Positions 36,254 through 44,657 of a stretch of DNA of 64,000 bases are shown here, piece after piece (the stretch's first letter is position 1; every line of letters begins with the position of its first letter). Below the pieces are notes generated by a model. That model did not search any database. It was not told the origin of the DNA and saw nothing but the letters and a program-made list of their open reading frames with translations. A program made the translations under genes and the position numbers. Origin of the DNA: CAZCAC01 sp964496575 (GTDB lineage: Bacteria > Planctomycetota > UBA1135 > GCA-002686595); the NCBI GenBank assembly GCA_964496575.1, contig CAZCAC010000036.1, forward strand, positions 10,134-74,133, given 5' to 3'.

Positions 36254-36334
36254 CTACCGCCGAGGACCCGTACGCGAACTCACCAAGAGGGCCACCGAAA
36301 GGACGTACAGCAACAGGGTCCTACTCCGTATCAC
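36254..36334 (-). CDS. Possible 26-residue hydrophobic peptide
   Basis: A GTG at 36334 overlaps the stop of the upstream Tim44/TerB gene as GTGA and opens a 26-codon frame (VIRSRTLLLYVLSVALLVSS, then RTGPRR). The peptide has a basic end, one hydrophobic helix and a basic tail, like a small membrane peptide. It ends 107 bases before rnfC. The coupling geometry is suggestive, but frames this short arise by chance and nothing supports conservation. Confidence 0.2.
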   Translation of the reverse strand: MIRSRTLLLYVLSVALLVSSRTGPRR

Positions 36335-38220
36335 TCTTTCTTCGCCGCGATCGACTCGCGGTAGAGGTCGCTGCGCGCCGTGCGAACGATGCCGTCCAGG
36401 TCGCGGCGGGAGAGCTTCAGCCGCTGGGCGGCGTGGGTGAGGAAGCGCTTCTCGCTGGACTGGATCGCGCCGTCGGCCAGAGCGAGCTGGACCAGGGAGC
36501 GGAGCCAGGAGCGCGCTTCCGACTCGTCGCGGGGCTCGGGGGCGGAGGTACCGGAGACCTGGGAGCGCAGGAGGGTCTCGAGGTCCTGGGCGTCGAGGCC
36601 CTGACGCGCGGCAAGCGACTCGAGCGCGGCGCGCTCCTTGGGATCGATCCGGCCGTCCTGCTGGGCCGTGGCCACGGCCCACCAGAAGAGACCCGCGGCG
36701 GAAGGCCTGGCCGGCCGCGCCAGGGGAGCACCCCGCGAAAGAGCCGCCACCTCCTGGCGCAACTCCTGCCGCAGCTTCGTCGCCTCGGCGGAGCCCTCGG
36801 CCAGGATCTCGGTCAGAAGCCACGTCGACTTGTCGCCGGTGCGCGGCGACTCGCAATAGGGACACGCCGGGTCGGTTCCGCCGGTGTCGTGCGCGCCGCA
36901 GGTGCGGCAGCAGGCGGTAGTGAAGGTGTCGTCGAGGCGCGTCTCCGCCCCCGCCTTGCGGGCGAGGACGAAGAGCGTGCGGTGGATCACGCGGTTCTTG
37001 TCGAGCACGCGCTTGCCGCGCTCGGCGACGCGAACGCGACGGCCGTCCCAGACGATCTCGACCACGGCGCGGTCGCGCTCGTCGCCGTCGAGCAACCCGA
37101 GGGTGCACACCGATCCCACGGCGCAGTCCCCGATGTAGGTGCGCGGCCGCTTCGGCGCGGCAGCGAGCTCCGCGGCGTAGCGCTCGACGAACTCGGCGTC
37201 GCCGACACGAGTCAACGGGTCGACCCCATCGGCGCGGTCGGCCGCGCACTTGCGCCAGAACGCCACCGAGGCGCGGTCCTCGAGCAGCTGCACGTTCATC
37301 CCCGGATCCCGCTCGAGGGTGCTCGCGAAGCCGGGAATCTCACCCTCCGTCTCGGGACTCCACACGCTCTCCTGGGTGATCTCGGTGAGCACCCAGTCGT
37401 ACTGCCCGCTCCGCGCCAGGCACTCGCAGCTGCCGCAGCGCGCCGACTGGTTCATCGAGAGCGGCGCGCCACAGTTGGGGCATTTTCCCTCGATCAGGCC
37501 ACCCTCGGTGACCGAGCGGGCGCCGCGCCGGCGCACGAAGGTCCAGCACTCGACGAAGCTGCTCCGGGGCAGCTTCGACCCGGAGATCTTCTTCCCCGTC
37601 TCGAGGCTCAGCCGGTGGATGTCCGCGCGGAAGGGAATGCGCACCGTGATCGAATCGAAGTGCCTGCCGGTGTCGACCAGGACGATCGTCGGCGGGCCGA
37701 CCTCGAGACCTTCCATCCCCTGCCGCCAGCCGTCCTCCCGCTGCTCCTCGATCTGCAGCGAGAAGCGCTCGAAGACGCCGTCGGAGACGAAGGGGCGCAG
37801 CGGCTCGAGGTCCTGTTCACACCAGCTCTGCTGCGCCTTCCCGAAGGCCACACCGACGCGGCTGAGAAAGTGCCGCTCGTCGAAGTCTGGATCGGTCTGG
37901 CGCAGGACGTCGGCCGAACTGCGCGAGGCGCGCCGTCGCCGCTGCTTGCTCGTGCGCCGGATCGTGCGCTCCTGGTGCTTGAACCAGCCCGCCTTCGAGC
38001 CCTTGAACATCACGAAGACGGCCACGATCAGGAGCGGGACGCCGATCAGCGGGTATTCGAAAGCGAGCCGGATCAGGACGTAGAGGATCCAGCCGACGCC
38101 GTCGCCACCCCCGCTGCCGCCGCTGCCACCGCCGCCTCCTCCCCCACTGAAGCTGCCACCGCCGCCCGCTTGCGGCTCGAGGAGAGAGGAGAGGACGGGG
38201 AGCAGGGAGTCGATCGGCAT
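36331..38220 (-). CDS. Membrane protein with Tim44-like domain, zinc ribbons and C-terminal TerB-like domain
   Basis: 629 residues from ATG 38220. The N-terminus has a long Gly/Ser-rich stretch (SFSGGGGGGGSGGSGGG), then a transmembrane segment (YPLIGVPLLIVAVFVMF) and a basic region. Residues about 105-250 match Tim44-like import-associated domains (FLSRVGVAFGKAQQSWCEQD, LRPFVSDGVFERFS). Two zinc-ribbon pairs follow (CPNCGAPLSMNQSARCGSC and CRTCGAH...CPYC). The last 130 residues resemble TerB (AVATAQQDGRIDPKERAALESLA, LVQLALADGAIQSSEKRFL). Bacterial proteins of this architecture are membrane-tethered and uncharacterised. It lies upstream of rnfC on the same strand, but the 184-base gap makes cotranscription uncertain. 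Confidence 0.85.
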   Translation of the reverse strand: MPIDSLLPVLSSLLEPQAGGGGSFSGGGGGGGSGGSGGGDGVGWILYVLIRLAFEYPLIGVPLLIVAVFVMFKGSKAGWFKHQERTIRRTSKQRRRRASRSSADVLRQTDPDFDERHFLSRVGVAFGKAQQSWCEQDLEPLRPFVSDGVFERFSLQIEEQREDGWRQGMEGLEVGPPTIVLVDTGRHFDSITVRIPFRADIHRLSLETGKKISGSKLPRSSFVECWTFVRRRGARSVTEGGLIEGKCPNCGAPLSMNQSARCGSCECLARSGQYDWVLTEITQESVWSPETEGEIPGFASTLERDPGMNVQLLEDRASVAFWRKCAADRADGVDPLTRVGDAEFVERYAAELAAAPKRPRTYIGDCAVGSVCTLGLLDGDERDRAVVEIVWDGRRVRVAERGKRVLDKNRVIHRTLFVLARKAGAETRLDDTFTTACCRTCGAHDTGGTDPACPYCESPRTGDKSTWLLTEILAEGSAEATKLRQELRQEVAALSRGAPLARPARPSAAGLFWWAVATAQQDGRIDPKERAALESLAARQGLDAQDLETLLRSQVSGTSAPEPRDESEARSWLRSLVQLALADGAIQSSEKRFLTHAAQRLKLSRRDLDGIVRTARSDLYRESIAAKKE

Positions 38221-38322
38221 GGCACGGCGAGAGGTCCGGACGGGGAGCGCTGGAGTCCGGCACGCTACGCCGGTACGCCGTCCCGATTCAACGCGTGAGC
38301 CGCGCTTCTTCGCGAGGTCCCC

Positions 38323-39327
38323 TCAGAGCCAGGTCACCATCCAGCCGCCGGTGACGTTGAATCCACCGCCACAGAAGCCCGCGGGGTCGCGGAACCAGTA
38401 CTGGTAGCTCAGCGTCTCGCCGGAAGAGGCGTCCGCGCCGAGCCCCGAGTAGGAACAGGTGCCGGCGCCGCTCAGGACCTTCACCGGATGCCGCAGTGTG
38501 GGTTTCACGCAGCGCAGACCGTCCCCGAACGGGAGCGGGGCCGCGGTCGCCGTACCCTGGAAGAGCAGCCCCGGCCGTCCGGCGGGACCACCCGCGACCT
38601 CGAGGACGAAGGTGTCGGCGCCGGTGTCGGCAATGCCGCTACCGGTGAGCCGGCCACCCTGACCGCTGCTGGTCAGACACCCCTCGCCGGGCCCGCCGTT
38701 GGCCAGGCAGGGGCAGTCCACCGTGGAGCCGTCGCCGAGGCAGAAGGGACCGGACCCATCCGGAGGATCGGCGTCCACCGCGAGGGAGCACTGGATCGGT
38801 TCGAGGCAGTTGACGGGGTTTATCATCGAGGTGCTCTGAACGCGCAGGCCGATGTGTGTCGCCCCGCTGTCGACGAGGGCGCGCACCTCGTCGGTGGCGT
38901 CGAAGGAGAAGTACAGGTGCATCTCGGAGGGCGGGTGGTACTGGGCGCTCCCGACGAGGGTCGCGGCCCTCTGGAAGTCGAACGTCTTCCCCACGCCGTC
39001 CCCTTCGTAGAGCAAGAACTCGAAGGTCCTCAGGCCATAGTCGAGGGGGTTCCCCGCGAAGATCCGCCCCGAGATCGTCGCCGCGGTGACGTGGTGTCCG
39101 GCGAGGATTTGCACGTCGTACTCCTGGATCGCTCTCCACTCCCGATCACTCTGCAGGCGAATCCAGCCGTGGTCGTCGTTATCGAAGTACTCGTCTCCGA
39201 TTCCGTCTCGCGGAATGTCGAGGATCGACCCCGCCAGCATGGGGCCAATCTCGTGTGATTCCCTCGCCTGGAGGGGTGCGGAGAGGAGCAGCAGCGAGAC
39301 GACGGCGAGAATGGAACCGTGCTTCAT
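38323..39327 (-). CDS. Secreted protein with planctomycete C-terminal domain
   Basis: 334 residues from ATG 39327, which gives a signal peptide (LAVVSLLLLSAPLQA); the frame is open further upstream without one. Residues 30-200 form an all-beta domain of a type seen in secreted bacterial proteins that carry stress- or fibre-binding roles (GRIFAGNPLDYGLRTFEFLLYEG, MHLYFSFDATDEVRALVDSG). The last 125 residues are the shared Cys-rich domain (FCLGDGSTVDCPC, EGCLTSSG, FGDGLRC, SYQYWFRDPAGFC). It is divergent from the FG-GAP propeller gene at 39586, which has the same tail. The ligand is unknown. Confidence 0.85.
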   Translation of the reverse strand: MKHGSILAVVSLLLLSAPLQARESHEIGPMLAGSILDIPRDGIGDEYFDNDDHGWIRLQSDREWRAIQEYDVQILAGHHVTAATISGRIFAGNPLDYGLRTFEFLLYEGDGVGKTFDFQRAATLVGSAQYHPPSEMHLYFSFDATDEVRALVDSGATHIGLRVQSTSMINPVNCLEPIQCSLAVDADPPDGSGPFCLGDGSTVDCPCLANGGPGEGCLTSSGQGGRLTGSGIADTGADTFVLEVAGGPAGRPGLLFQGTATAAPLPFGDGLRCVKPTLRHPVKVLSGAGTCSYSGLGADASSGETLSYQYWFRDPAGFCGGGFNVTGGWMVTWL

Positions 39328-39585
39328 GGCGAATGCGGTCCGCGATGCGGAGAGGTTGGGCCGAGGGCGAAGCGCGAGGAGAGCTGGACGCAATACGACC
39401 CCGACCTCGCGAGGTTACCTCATGTCGTGGAAACTCAGCACCCCTCCGAACGCCCCAAATCCGATTCGCGACGTGAATCCGATAACTCGCTCCTGCTGCG
39501 CTCCTATCTTCCTTCGAGTACGATAGCACTCCAGCCCTCTCATCTTCCCCGGTCGACCCCCAGTCACCGTGATCGGAGGTTTTCG

Positions 39586-41373
39586 ATGTCCAGCCTCGCC
39601 CCCCGCTCGTTCCGCTCCCTCGCCCGCCCGATCGGATTTCCCTTCTTCGGGTCACTCGCCACCGGCGTTTTCTTCGCCTCGTTCGCCGGCGCTCCGGCGA
39701 CCGCCCAGCAGGTGCTGCACACCTTCAGCGGCACCACCTCCGACACCCACTTCGGAGAAATGGTCGCGGGAGCGGGAGACGTGAACAACGATGGCTACGA
39801 CGACTTGATCGTCGGCGCGCCCTGGGCCAACGACGCCGGCACCTACTCGGGCAACGCGACCGTCTTCTCCGGCCTCGACGGATCGGTCCTGTACTTCTTC
39901 CCCGGCGACTCCGACATGGACTACTTCGGGTTCTCGGCCGACGGCCTCGGGGATCTGAACGGCGACGGGTACGGCGACTTCGCGATCGGCATTCCCTTTG
40001 CCGACACACCTCTCGCGGCGAGCGCGGGGCAGGTCAAGGTGTTCTCGGGGCTCGACGGCTCCATCCTCTACACGCTGGATGGAGTGAAGCTCCACGACTA
40101 CTTCGGCTGGTCGGTGAGCCGGGCGGGCGACGTCGACCTGGACGGGGTCGGAGACCTGATCGTCGGCATCGTGCGCGCCGACTTCGGCGCAAAGAACGCG
40201 GGACGCGTGCAGGTCTTCTCCGGAATCGATGGAACGCTCCTCTTCACCTTCGACGGCCCGGGGGCCTGGGCCGAGTTCGGCCATTCGGTCAGCGCAGCCG
40301 GCGACGTGAACGCGGACGGTATCCCCGACGTGATCGTCGGCGCGAGGGCCGACTCCTCCTCCACCGGACAGCAGGCGGGCAGCGCCTCGGTGTACTCGGG
40401 ATTCGACGGCGCCCTGCTCTACTACTACAGCGGGTCGCCCGGGGACTACATGGGGACCTCGGTCTGCGCCGCCGGGGACATCGACGGCGACGGGTACGAC
40501 GACTTCGCCATCGGCGTACCGGAGGACGATGCCCCCCTCGCGTCGAATACGGGGAGCGCGCGAGTCCACTCGGGTCGGACCGGAGAGCTGCTGCGTTCGT
40601 ACGAGGGGATCTGGGGTGGCGATCGCGTCGGCCACACGGTCCGTGGCGGCGGCGACTTCGACGGAGACGGGCAGGTCGACCTCCTCGTCGGAGCCTGGGG
40701 AGACGACCACCTCTGGTTCGGCTCGGGGCGTGTCACCGCGTACTCGGGAGTGGATGGCGAGCCTCTGCTGATCGTCGACGGACCCGAACCCAGGTACTTG
40801 TACGGGAGGTTCCTCGCCATGGCCGGGGACGTCGATGGCGACGGCCACGACGACCTGATCGTCGGGGTGCAGAACTACCACGGTTCCATCCCGTACGCGG
40901 GCGGCGCGCTGGTCTACTCGGGCGTTCCGGCCGAGCCCGGCAGCGGCTACTGCTTCGGCGACGGAACCGGCACCACCTGCCCCTGCTTCAACCTCGGCGG
41001 CTCCGGCGAGGGCTGCCAGAACAGCTCGGCCCGGGGAGCGATCCTCGCGGCCACCGGCTACCCCGCTCAGGACGAGATCGTCCTGCACGCGAGCCAGTGC
41101 CCGGGAGGAGTCTTCGGCTTGTTCTACAGCGGCTCGAACGCGCTGGCCGGGACGCCCTTCGGCGACGGACTGAAGTGCGTGAGTGGCGGGATCATCCGCC
41201 TCGAGGTGGTGGTGACCGACGGCGCCGGCGACGCGCACAGCTCGGTCGACCTGCCGGCGAAGGAGGGGCTGAGCGGGGGCGAGCTGCGCCACTACCAGTT
41301 CTGGTATCGCGATCCGGTCGGCACCTGCGGGCGCGACTTCAACCTGTCGAACGGGTACAGCATCCAGTGGTAG
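39586..41373 (+). CDS. Secreted seven-bladed FG-GAP (integrin-alpha-like) propeller protein with planctomycete C-terminal domain
   Basis: 595 residues from ATG 39586, with a perfect GGAGGT ribosome site at 39575-39580. A long signal peptide ends near PATAQQ. Seven FG-GAP repeats are visible through their calcium loops: DVNNDGYDD, DLNGDGYGD, DVDLDGVGD, DVNADGIPD, DIDGDGYDD, DFDGDGQVD and DVDGDGHDD. That is a full seven-bladed propeller. The shared C-terminal domain follows (YCFGDGTGTTCPCFN, FGDGLKCVSGG, YQFWYRDPVGTC). Such proteins are calcium-dependent extracellular adhesion or binding modules. It is divergent from the smaller secreted gene at 38323 over a 258-base gap in which I see no other gene. 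Confidence 0.92.
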   Translation: MSSLAPRSFRSLARPIGFPFFGSLATGVFFASFAGAPATAQQVLHTFSGTTSDTHFGEMVAGAGDVNNDGYDDLIVGAPWANDAGTYSGNATVFSGLDGSVLYFFPGDSDMDYFGFSADGLGDLNGDGYGDFAIGIPFADTPLAASAGQVKVFSGLDGSILYTLDGVKLHDYFGWSVSRAGDVDLDGVGDLIVGIVRADFGAKNAGRVQVFSGIDGTLLFTFDGPGAWAEFGHSVSAAGDVNADGIPDVIVGARADSSSTGQQAGSASVYSGFDGALLYYYSGSPGDYMGTSVCAAGDIDGDGYDDFAIGVPEDDAPLASNTGSARVHSGRTGELLRSYEGIWGGDRVGHTVRGGGDFDGDGQVDLLVGAWGDDHLWFGSGRVTAYSGVDGEPLLIVDGPEPRYLYGRFLAMAGDVDGDGHDDLIVGVQNYHGSIPYAGGALVYSGVPAEPGSGYCFGDGTGTTCPCFNLGGSGEGCQNSSARGAILAATGYPAQDEIVLHASQCPGGVFGLFYSGSNALAGTPFGDGLKCVSGGIIRLEVVVTDGAGDAHSSVDLPAKEGLSGGELRHYQFWYRDPVGTCGRDFNLSNGYSIQW

Positions 41374-41504
41374 CGCTCACGCCGCGCTGACCCTCCACAC
41401 CTCCGCGCCCGGCATCGAAGGGCCCCAGGGTGTGCGCAATCCGCCGTATCGCCCCTTCCGGCCTCGATCCGTTACCCTGGTCCCGGACCGAGGAGGCGAT
41501 ACCC

Positions 41505-42926
41505 ATGACGAACACGATCGATTGCCCACTTCTCCGGCTGATGCCGGTCTCCGTCACCCGGCAGATGGCGGCGGCGTTCCCCAAGCTGAAGGCGATGGCG
41601 GAGAGCAAGGGGCTGAAGCTCCACCACCTCGGCGCGGGCTACCCGCACCCCGAGGTGTCCGACCCGACGACCTACATCGCGCACCGGGAGGCCTACTTCC
41701 GCCACCTCGCCGCGCAGGCTGGCGCGACCTCGGCCGACGAGGCCCTGCGGGCGCTGCGGATGGGGATGTACGGCTACACCGATACGCTCGGGCCGCTACA
41801 GGCGCGAGAGGCCTTCGCCCGCGTCTACGGGTCCGACTTCGACTTCGAGATCGACCCCGGCCTGCTCATTCCGACGATCGGCGCGACCGGGGGGATCTCC
41901 CTGCTCTGCTCCGCGTACGAGCGCAGCGGGGAGAAGATCGCCTACATCGTCGACTCCCCGACCTACACCGGGATCCTCTCCCGGGCGGCGCTCTATCAGC
42001 GCGCTCGCTTCTACAGCGTGGAGCTGGTGGACGACCACGGCCCCGATCCGGAGGAACTGCGCGCGCGCATTCGCGAAGCTCGCAGCGATGGCTACCACGT
42101 CGCGTTCTACTACACGGTGCCCGACGGCCACAACCCCGGCGGGATCAGCTTCAGCCAGGAGCGGCGCGGTGCGATCCTCGACGTCGTCCGCGAGGAGGGT
42201 ACCTTCATCGTCGAGGATGCGCCGTATACCTACATCAGCTACGAGGCGGCGGATAACCGCCCGCGTCCTTTCGTGGCGATGGACCCGACGCACGCCGTCC
42301 ACCTCTTCACCGCCTCCAAGATCGGCCTGCCCGGCCCGCGCGTGGGCTTCGTCTACGGCGAGGTCGAGCTCACCGTCGCCGGCGGCGAAAGGGTCCCGCT
42401 GCGCGACCTGGTGCTCACCGAGGCGAGCGGCGACATGCTGCTGCACAACCCCGAAGCCTTGCGAGGCTTCGAGGCGTACCTGATGGACGAGAACTTCGAG
42501 CTGCGCCAGAGCATGTGGCCGGTCGCGAAGGTCAAGAATGCGGTCTACGGCGAGAACCGCAAGATCCTGCTCGACGGCCTCGACGAGTACCTCGGCGAGT
42601 TCGGCGACCGGTTCCGCTGGACGCGACCCGGAGCGGGCTTCTTCTCGGTGTTCACCTTCGCCGACAAGCAGGTCCGCGCGGACTCCGAGTTCGTCGAGAA
42701 GCTGGTCGTCGAGCACGGCGTGGTGACGATCCCGATGTTCGGCTTCGTGCCCGACGACGCCAAGGAGCGCGACCCCGACGCGGGGCTCGACCAGGTGCGG
42801 CTCTCGTTCAGCTTCAACGAGCGGATCGGGGACGGGCGACGCCAGGACATGCGGGAAGCGGTGCAGGCCTTCGCGGCCGCGGTACGCGAGGTTTGCGGGT
42901 TGCCACCGCTCACCGTCTCGAGTTGA
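41505..42926 (+). CDS. PLP-dependent aminotransferase, class I/II fold
   Basis: 473 residues from ATG 41505, with AGGAGG at 41491-41496. Fold-type I signatures are clear: YGYTDTLGPLQAREAFA at the N-terminal substrate region, the Asn of GHNPGG, the Asp of VEDAPYTYI that contacts the pyridine nitrogen, the Schiff-base Lys in FTASKIGLPGPRVGFV, and the carboxylate-binding Arg in DQVRLSFSF. The overall look is closest to the 2-aminoadipate/MocR-like aminotransferase group; the amino-acid substrate cannot be fixed from sequence. The gene stands alone on the plus strand, followed by the ThuA gene. Confidence 0.92.
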   Translation: MTNTIDCPLLRLMPVSVTRQMAAAFPKLKAMAESKGLKLHHLGAGYPHPEVSDPTTYIAHREAYFRHLAAQAGATSADEALRALRMGMYGYTDTLGPLQAREAFARVYGSDFDFEIDPGLLIPTIGATGGISLLCSAYERSGEKIAYIVDSPTYTGILSRAALYQRARFYSVELVDDHGPDPEELRARIREARSDGYHVAFYYTVPDGHNPGGISFSQERRGAILDVVREEGTFIVEDAPYTYISYEAADNRPRPFVAMDPTHAVHLFTASKIGLPGPRVGFVYGEVELTVAGGERVPLRDLVLTEASGDMLLHNPEALRGFEAYLMDENFELRQSMWPVAKVKNAVYGENRKILLDGLDEYLGEFGDRFRWTRPGAGFFSVFTFADKQVRADSEFVEKLVVEHGVVTIPMFGFVPDDAKERDPDAGLDQVRLSFSFNERIGDGRRQDMREAVQAFAAAVREVCGLPPLTVSS

Positions 42927-42966
42927 TAGGATGCGGGGGTCCCCAGGCCCCAACCCGCATCCTTCG

Positions 42967-44355
42967 ATGACCCTGCGCACCGCCGTCTCGAGACATCACT
43001 CCTTCGCCCTCGCCGGTCTCCTCGCCTTCGGCGCCCTCTGGCCCTCAGCACCGCGGGAGGAAGAGAAGCCGCGCGTGCTCTTCCTGACCCACTCGGCCGC
43101 CTTCGTTCACGGCGTGGTCAAGCGGGAGGCCCCCGAGCAACTCTCCCACGCGGAGAAGTGTCTCATCGAGGCGGCCAGGAAGGATTACGAGATCGTCGCC
43201 ACCCAGGACTGCGGTGAGGTGACGCCCGAGAGGCTCGAGGGGTACGACGCGGTGATCTTCTACACCTCGGGCGAGCTGCCGATCGAGAACAAGGATGCGC
43301 TGATCGAGTGGGTCGCGGACGGAGGCGCGTACGTCGGAGTGCACAGTGCGTCGGATACGCTGTACAAGTACGCGCCGTACCTCGACATGGTCGGCGGGAC
43401 CTTCGACGGCCATCCCTGGACTATGGAGGTCCAGATGGTCGTCGAGGACCCGGACCACCCCGCGACTCGGCACCTCGGGGAGACGTGGACGCTCGACGAC
43501 GAGATCTACCAGTTCCGCGACCTGCGCCGCTTCCCGCTGTGCGGGCTGCTGAGCCTCTCCGGCAAGAAGGCGGATCTCGCGAAGGGCAAGCGCGAGGACC
43601 GTGACAACCTCAATGCCTGGTGCAAGCCCTACGGCCAGGGGCGTGTCTTCTACACGGGGCTGGGGCACCGCCCGAAGGTGTGGGAGAACCCGGCCTTCCT
43701 GGAGCACCTGCTCGGCGGTCTGCGCTGGGCGCTCGAGGGCCCCGACCTGCCGACGCCGGCCCCCGAGGGCGCGACCGTCTTGATGAAACCCGGTGGCGAC
43801 GGCTCGGCCTGGCGCCACGACGACGGCCGCGATTGCGAGTGGGACGTGGACGAGGACGGCGCCTTCACCGTGAAGCGCCGCACCGGCAACCTCTTCTCGC
43901 GGGAGGAGTACGGCGACGCGCTGATACACCTCGAGTTCAGCCCTTCGGTCCACCCCGACGACGTGCGCGGCCAGGCCCGAGGCAACAGCGGGATCTACAT
44001 GCAGGGGCGCTACGAGCTGCAGATCCTCGACTCCTTCGGGCTGAAGCCGGAGATGGGCGACTGCGGTTCCTGCTACGGCATCTCGCTACCCCTGTGCACG
44101 CCGTACCGAAAGGCCGGTCGCTGGTCGAGCTACGACATCGAGTTCACCGCGCCGCGCTTCGACGCCGAGGGGAAGAAGACCGCGAGCGCGCGGATCACCG
44201 CCTGGCTCAACGGCCGCCTGATCCACGACGATCTGGAAGTCCCGCGGGCGACCACGGCGTCCTGGCGCAACGACGAGTCCCCCACGGGCCCGATCATGCT
44301 ACAGGACCACGGGTGCCCGGTGCGGTATCGGAACGTGTGGGTGCTACCGCGCTGA
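42967..44355 (+). CDS. Secreted ThuA-like plus DUF1080 (3-keto-disaccharide hydrolase-like) protein
   Basis: 462 residues from ATG 42967; an earlier ATG at 42931 is possible and would add 12 residues to the signal region. A hydrophobic export segment (FALAGLLAFGALW) precedes a ThuA domain at about residues 35-265 (VLFLTHSAAFVHGVV, YDAVIFYTSGELP, GGAYVGVHSASDTLY, GRVFYTGLGHRP). Residues about 275-460 are a DUF1080 beta-sandwich (NSGIYMQGRYELQILDSFG, ARITAWLNGRLIHDD). In Planctomycetes such pairs are linked to sugar and 3-keto-glycoside metabolism in the periplasm. The stop codon lies inside the large inverted repeat that separates it from the converging HD gene. Confidence 0.9.
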   Translation: MTLRTAVSRHHSFALAGLLAFGALWPSAPREEEKPRVLFLTHSAAFVHGVVKREAPEQLSHAEKCLIEAARKDYEIVATQDCGEVTPERLEGYDAVIFYTSGELPIENKDALIEWVADGGAYVGVHSASDTLYKYAPYLDMVGGTFDGHPWTMEVQMVVEDPDHPATRHLGETWTLDDEIYQFRDLRRFPLCGLLSLSGKKADLAKGKREDRDNLNAWCKPYGQGRVFYTGLGHRPKVWENPAFLEHLLGGLRWALEGPDLPTPAPEGATVLMKPGGDGSAWRHDDGRDCEWDVDEDGAFTVKRRTGNLFSREEYGDALIHLEFSPSVHPDDVRGQARGNSGIYMQGRYELQILDSFGLKPEMGDCGSCYGISLPLCTPYRKAGRWSSYDIEFTAPRFDAEGKKTASARITAWLNGRLIHDDLEVPRATTASWRNDESPTGPIMLQDHGCPVRYRNVWVLPR

Positions 44356-44657
44356 GGTTGCGAGCGCGGAGGAGAGCGGAGGGCGCGGAGAGCAGAACCA
44401 GAAATAAACCACAGAGGACACAGAGGACACAGAGAGAAGAGGAAGAAGAAGAGCCAGAATCAAAAGAGGATAACTATCAGAAGAAGAACCGGCTTCGCCG
44501 GTATTTATTCTGATAGTTATCTTGTTCTTTGTTCTGATTCTGGCTCCTCTTCTTCCTCTTCTCTCTGTGCCCTCTGTGTCCTCTGTGGTTGATTTCTGGT
44601 TCTGGTTCTGCTTCTGCTCTCCGCGCTCTCCGTTCTCCTCCGCGCCCGCGACCTCAG
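44352..44657. repeat. 306-bp near-palindrome filling a convergent intergenic gap
   Basis: The left arm (from 44352) and the reverse complement of the right arm (to 44657) match almost throughout, with small indels that make the right arm longer. Landmarks are ACCGGC-TTC-GCCGGT at 44488-44502 and GATAACTATCAG/CTGATAGTTATC at 44469-44480 and 44510-44521, both centred on 44495. Further out come CAGAGGACACAGAG units and GAGGAAGAAGA tracts, then GCGGAG units. Both ends include the TGA stops of the flanking genes. The CACAGAGGACACAGAGG unit belongs to a dispersed repeat type that I associate with many environmental genomes. It may act as a bidirectional terminator. Confidence 0.75.

Noticed and set aside
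44364..44513. C-terminal extension of the ThuA gene region as a Glu-rich protein
   Set aside because: The Thr-Gln-Arg and Glu runs are translation of the palindromic repeat in another frame; the gene ends at TGA 44353.
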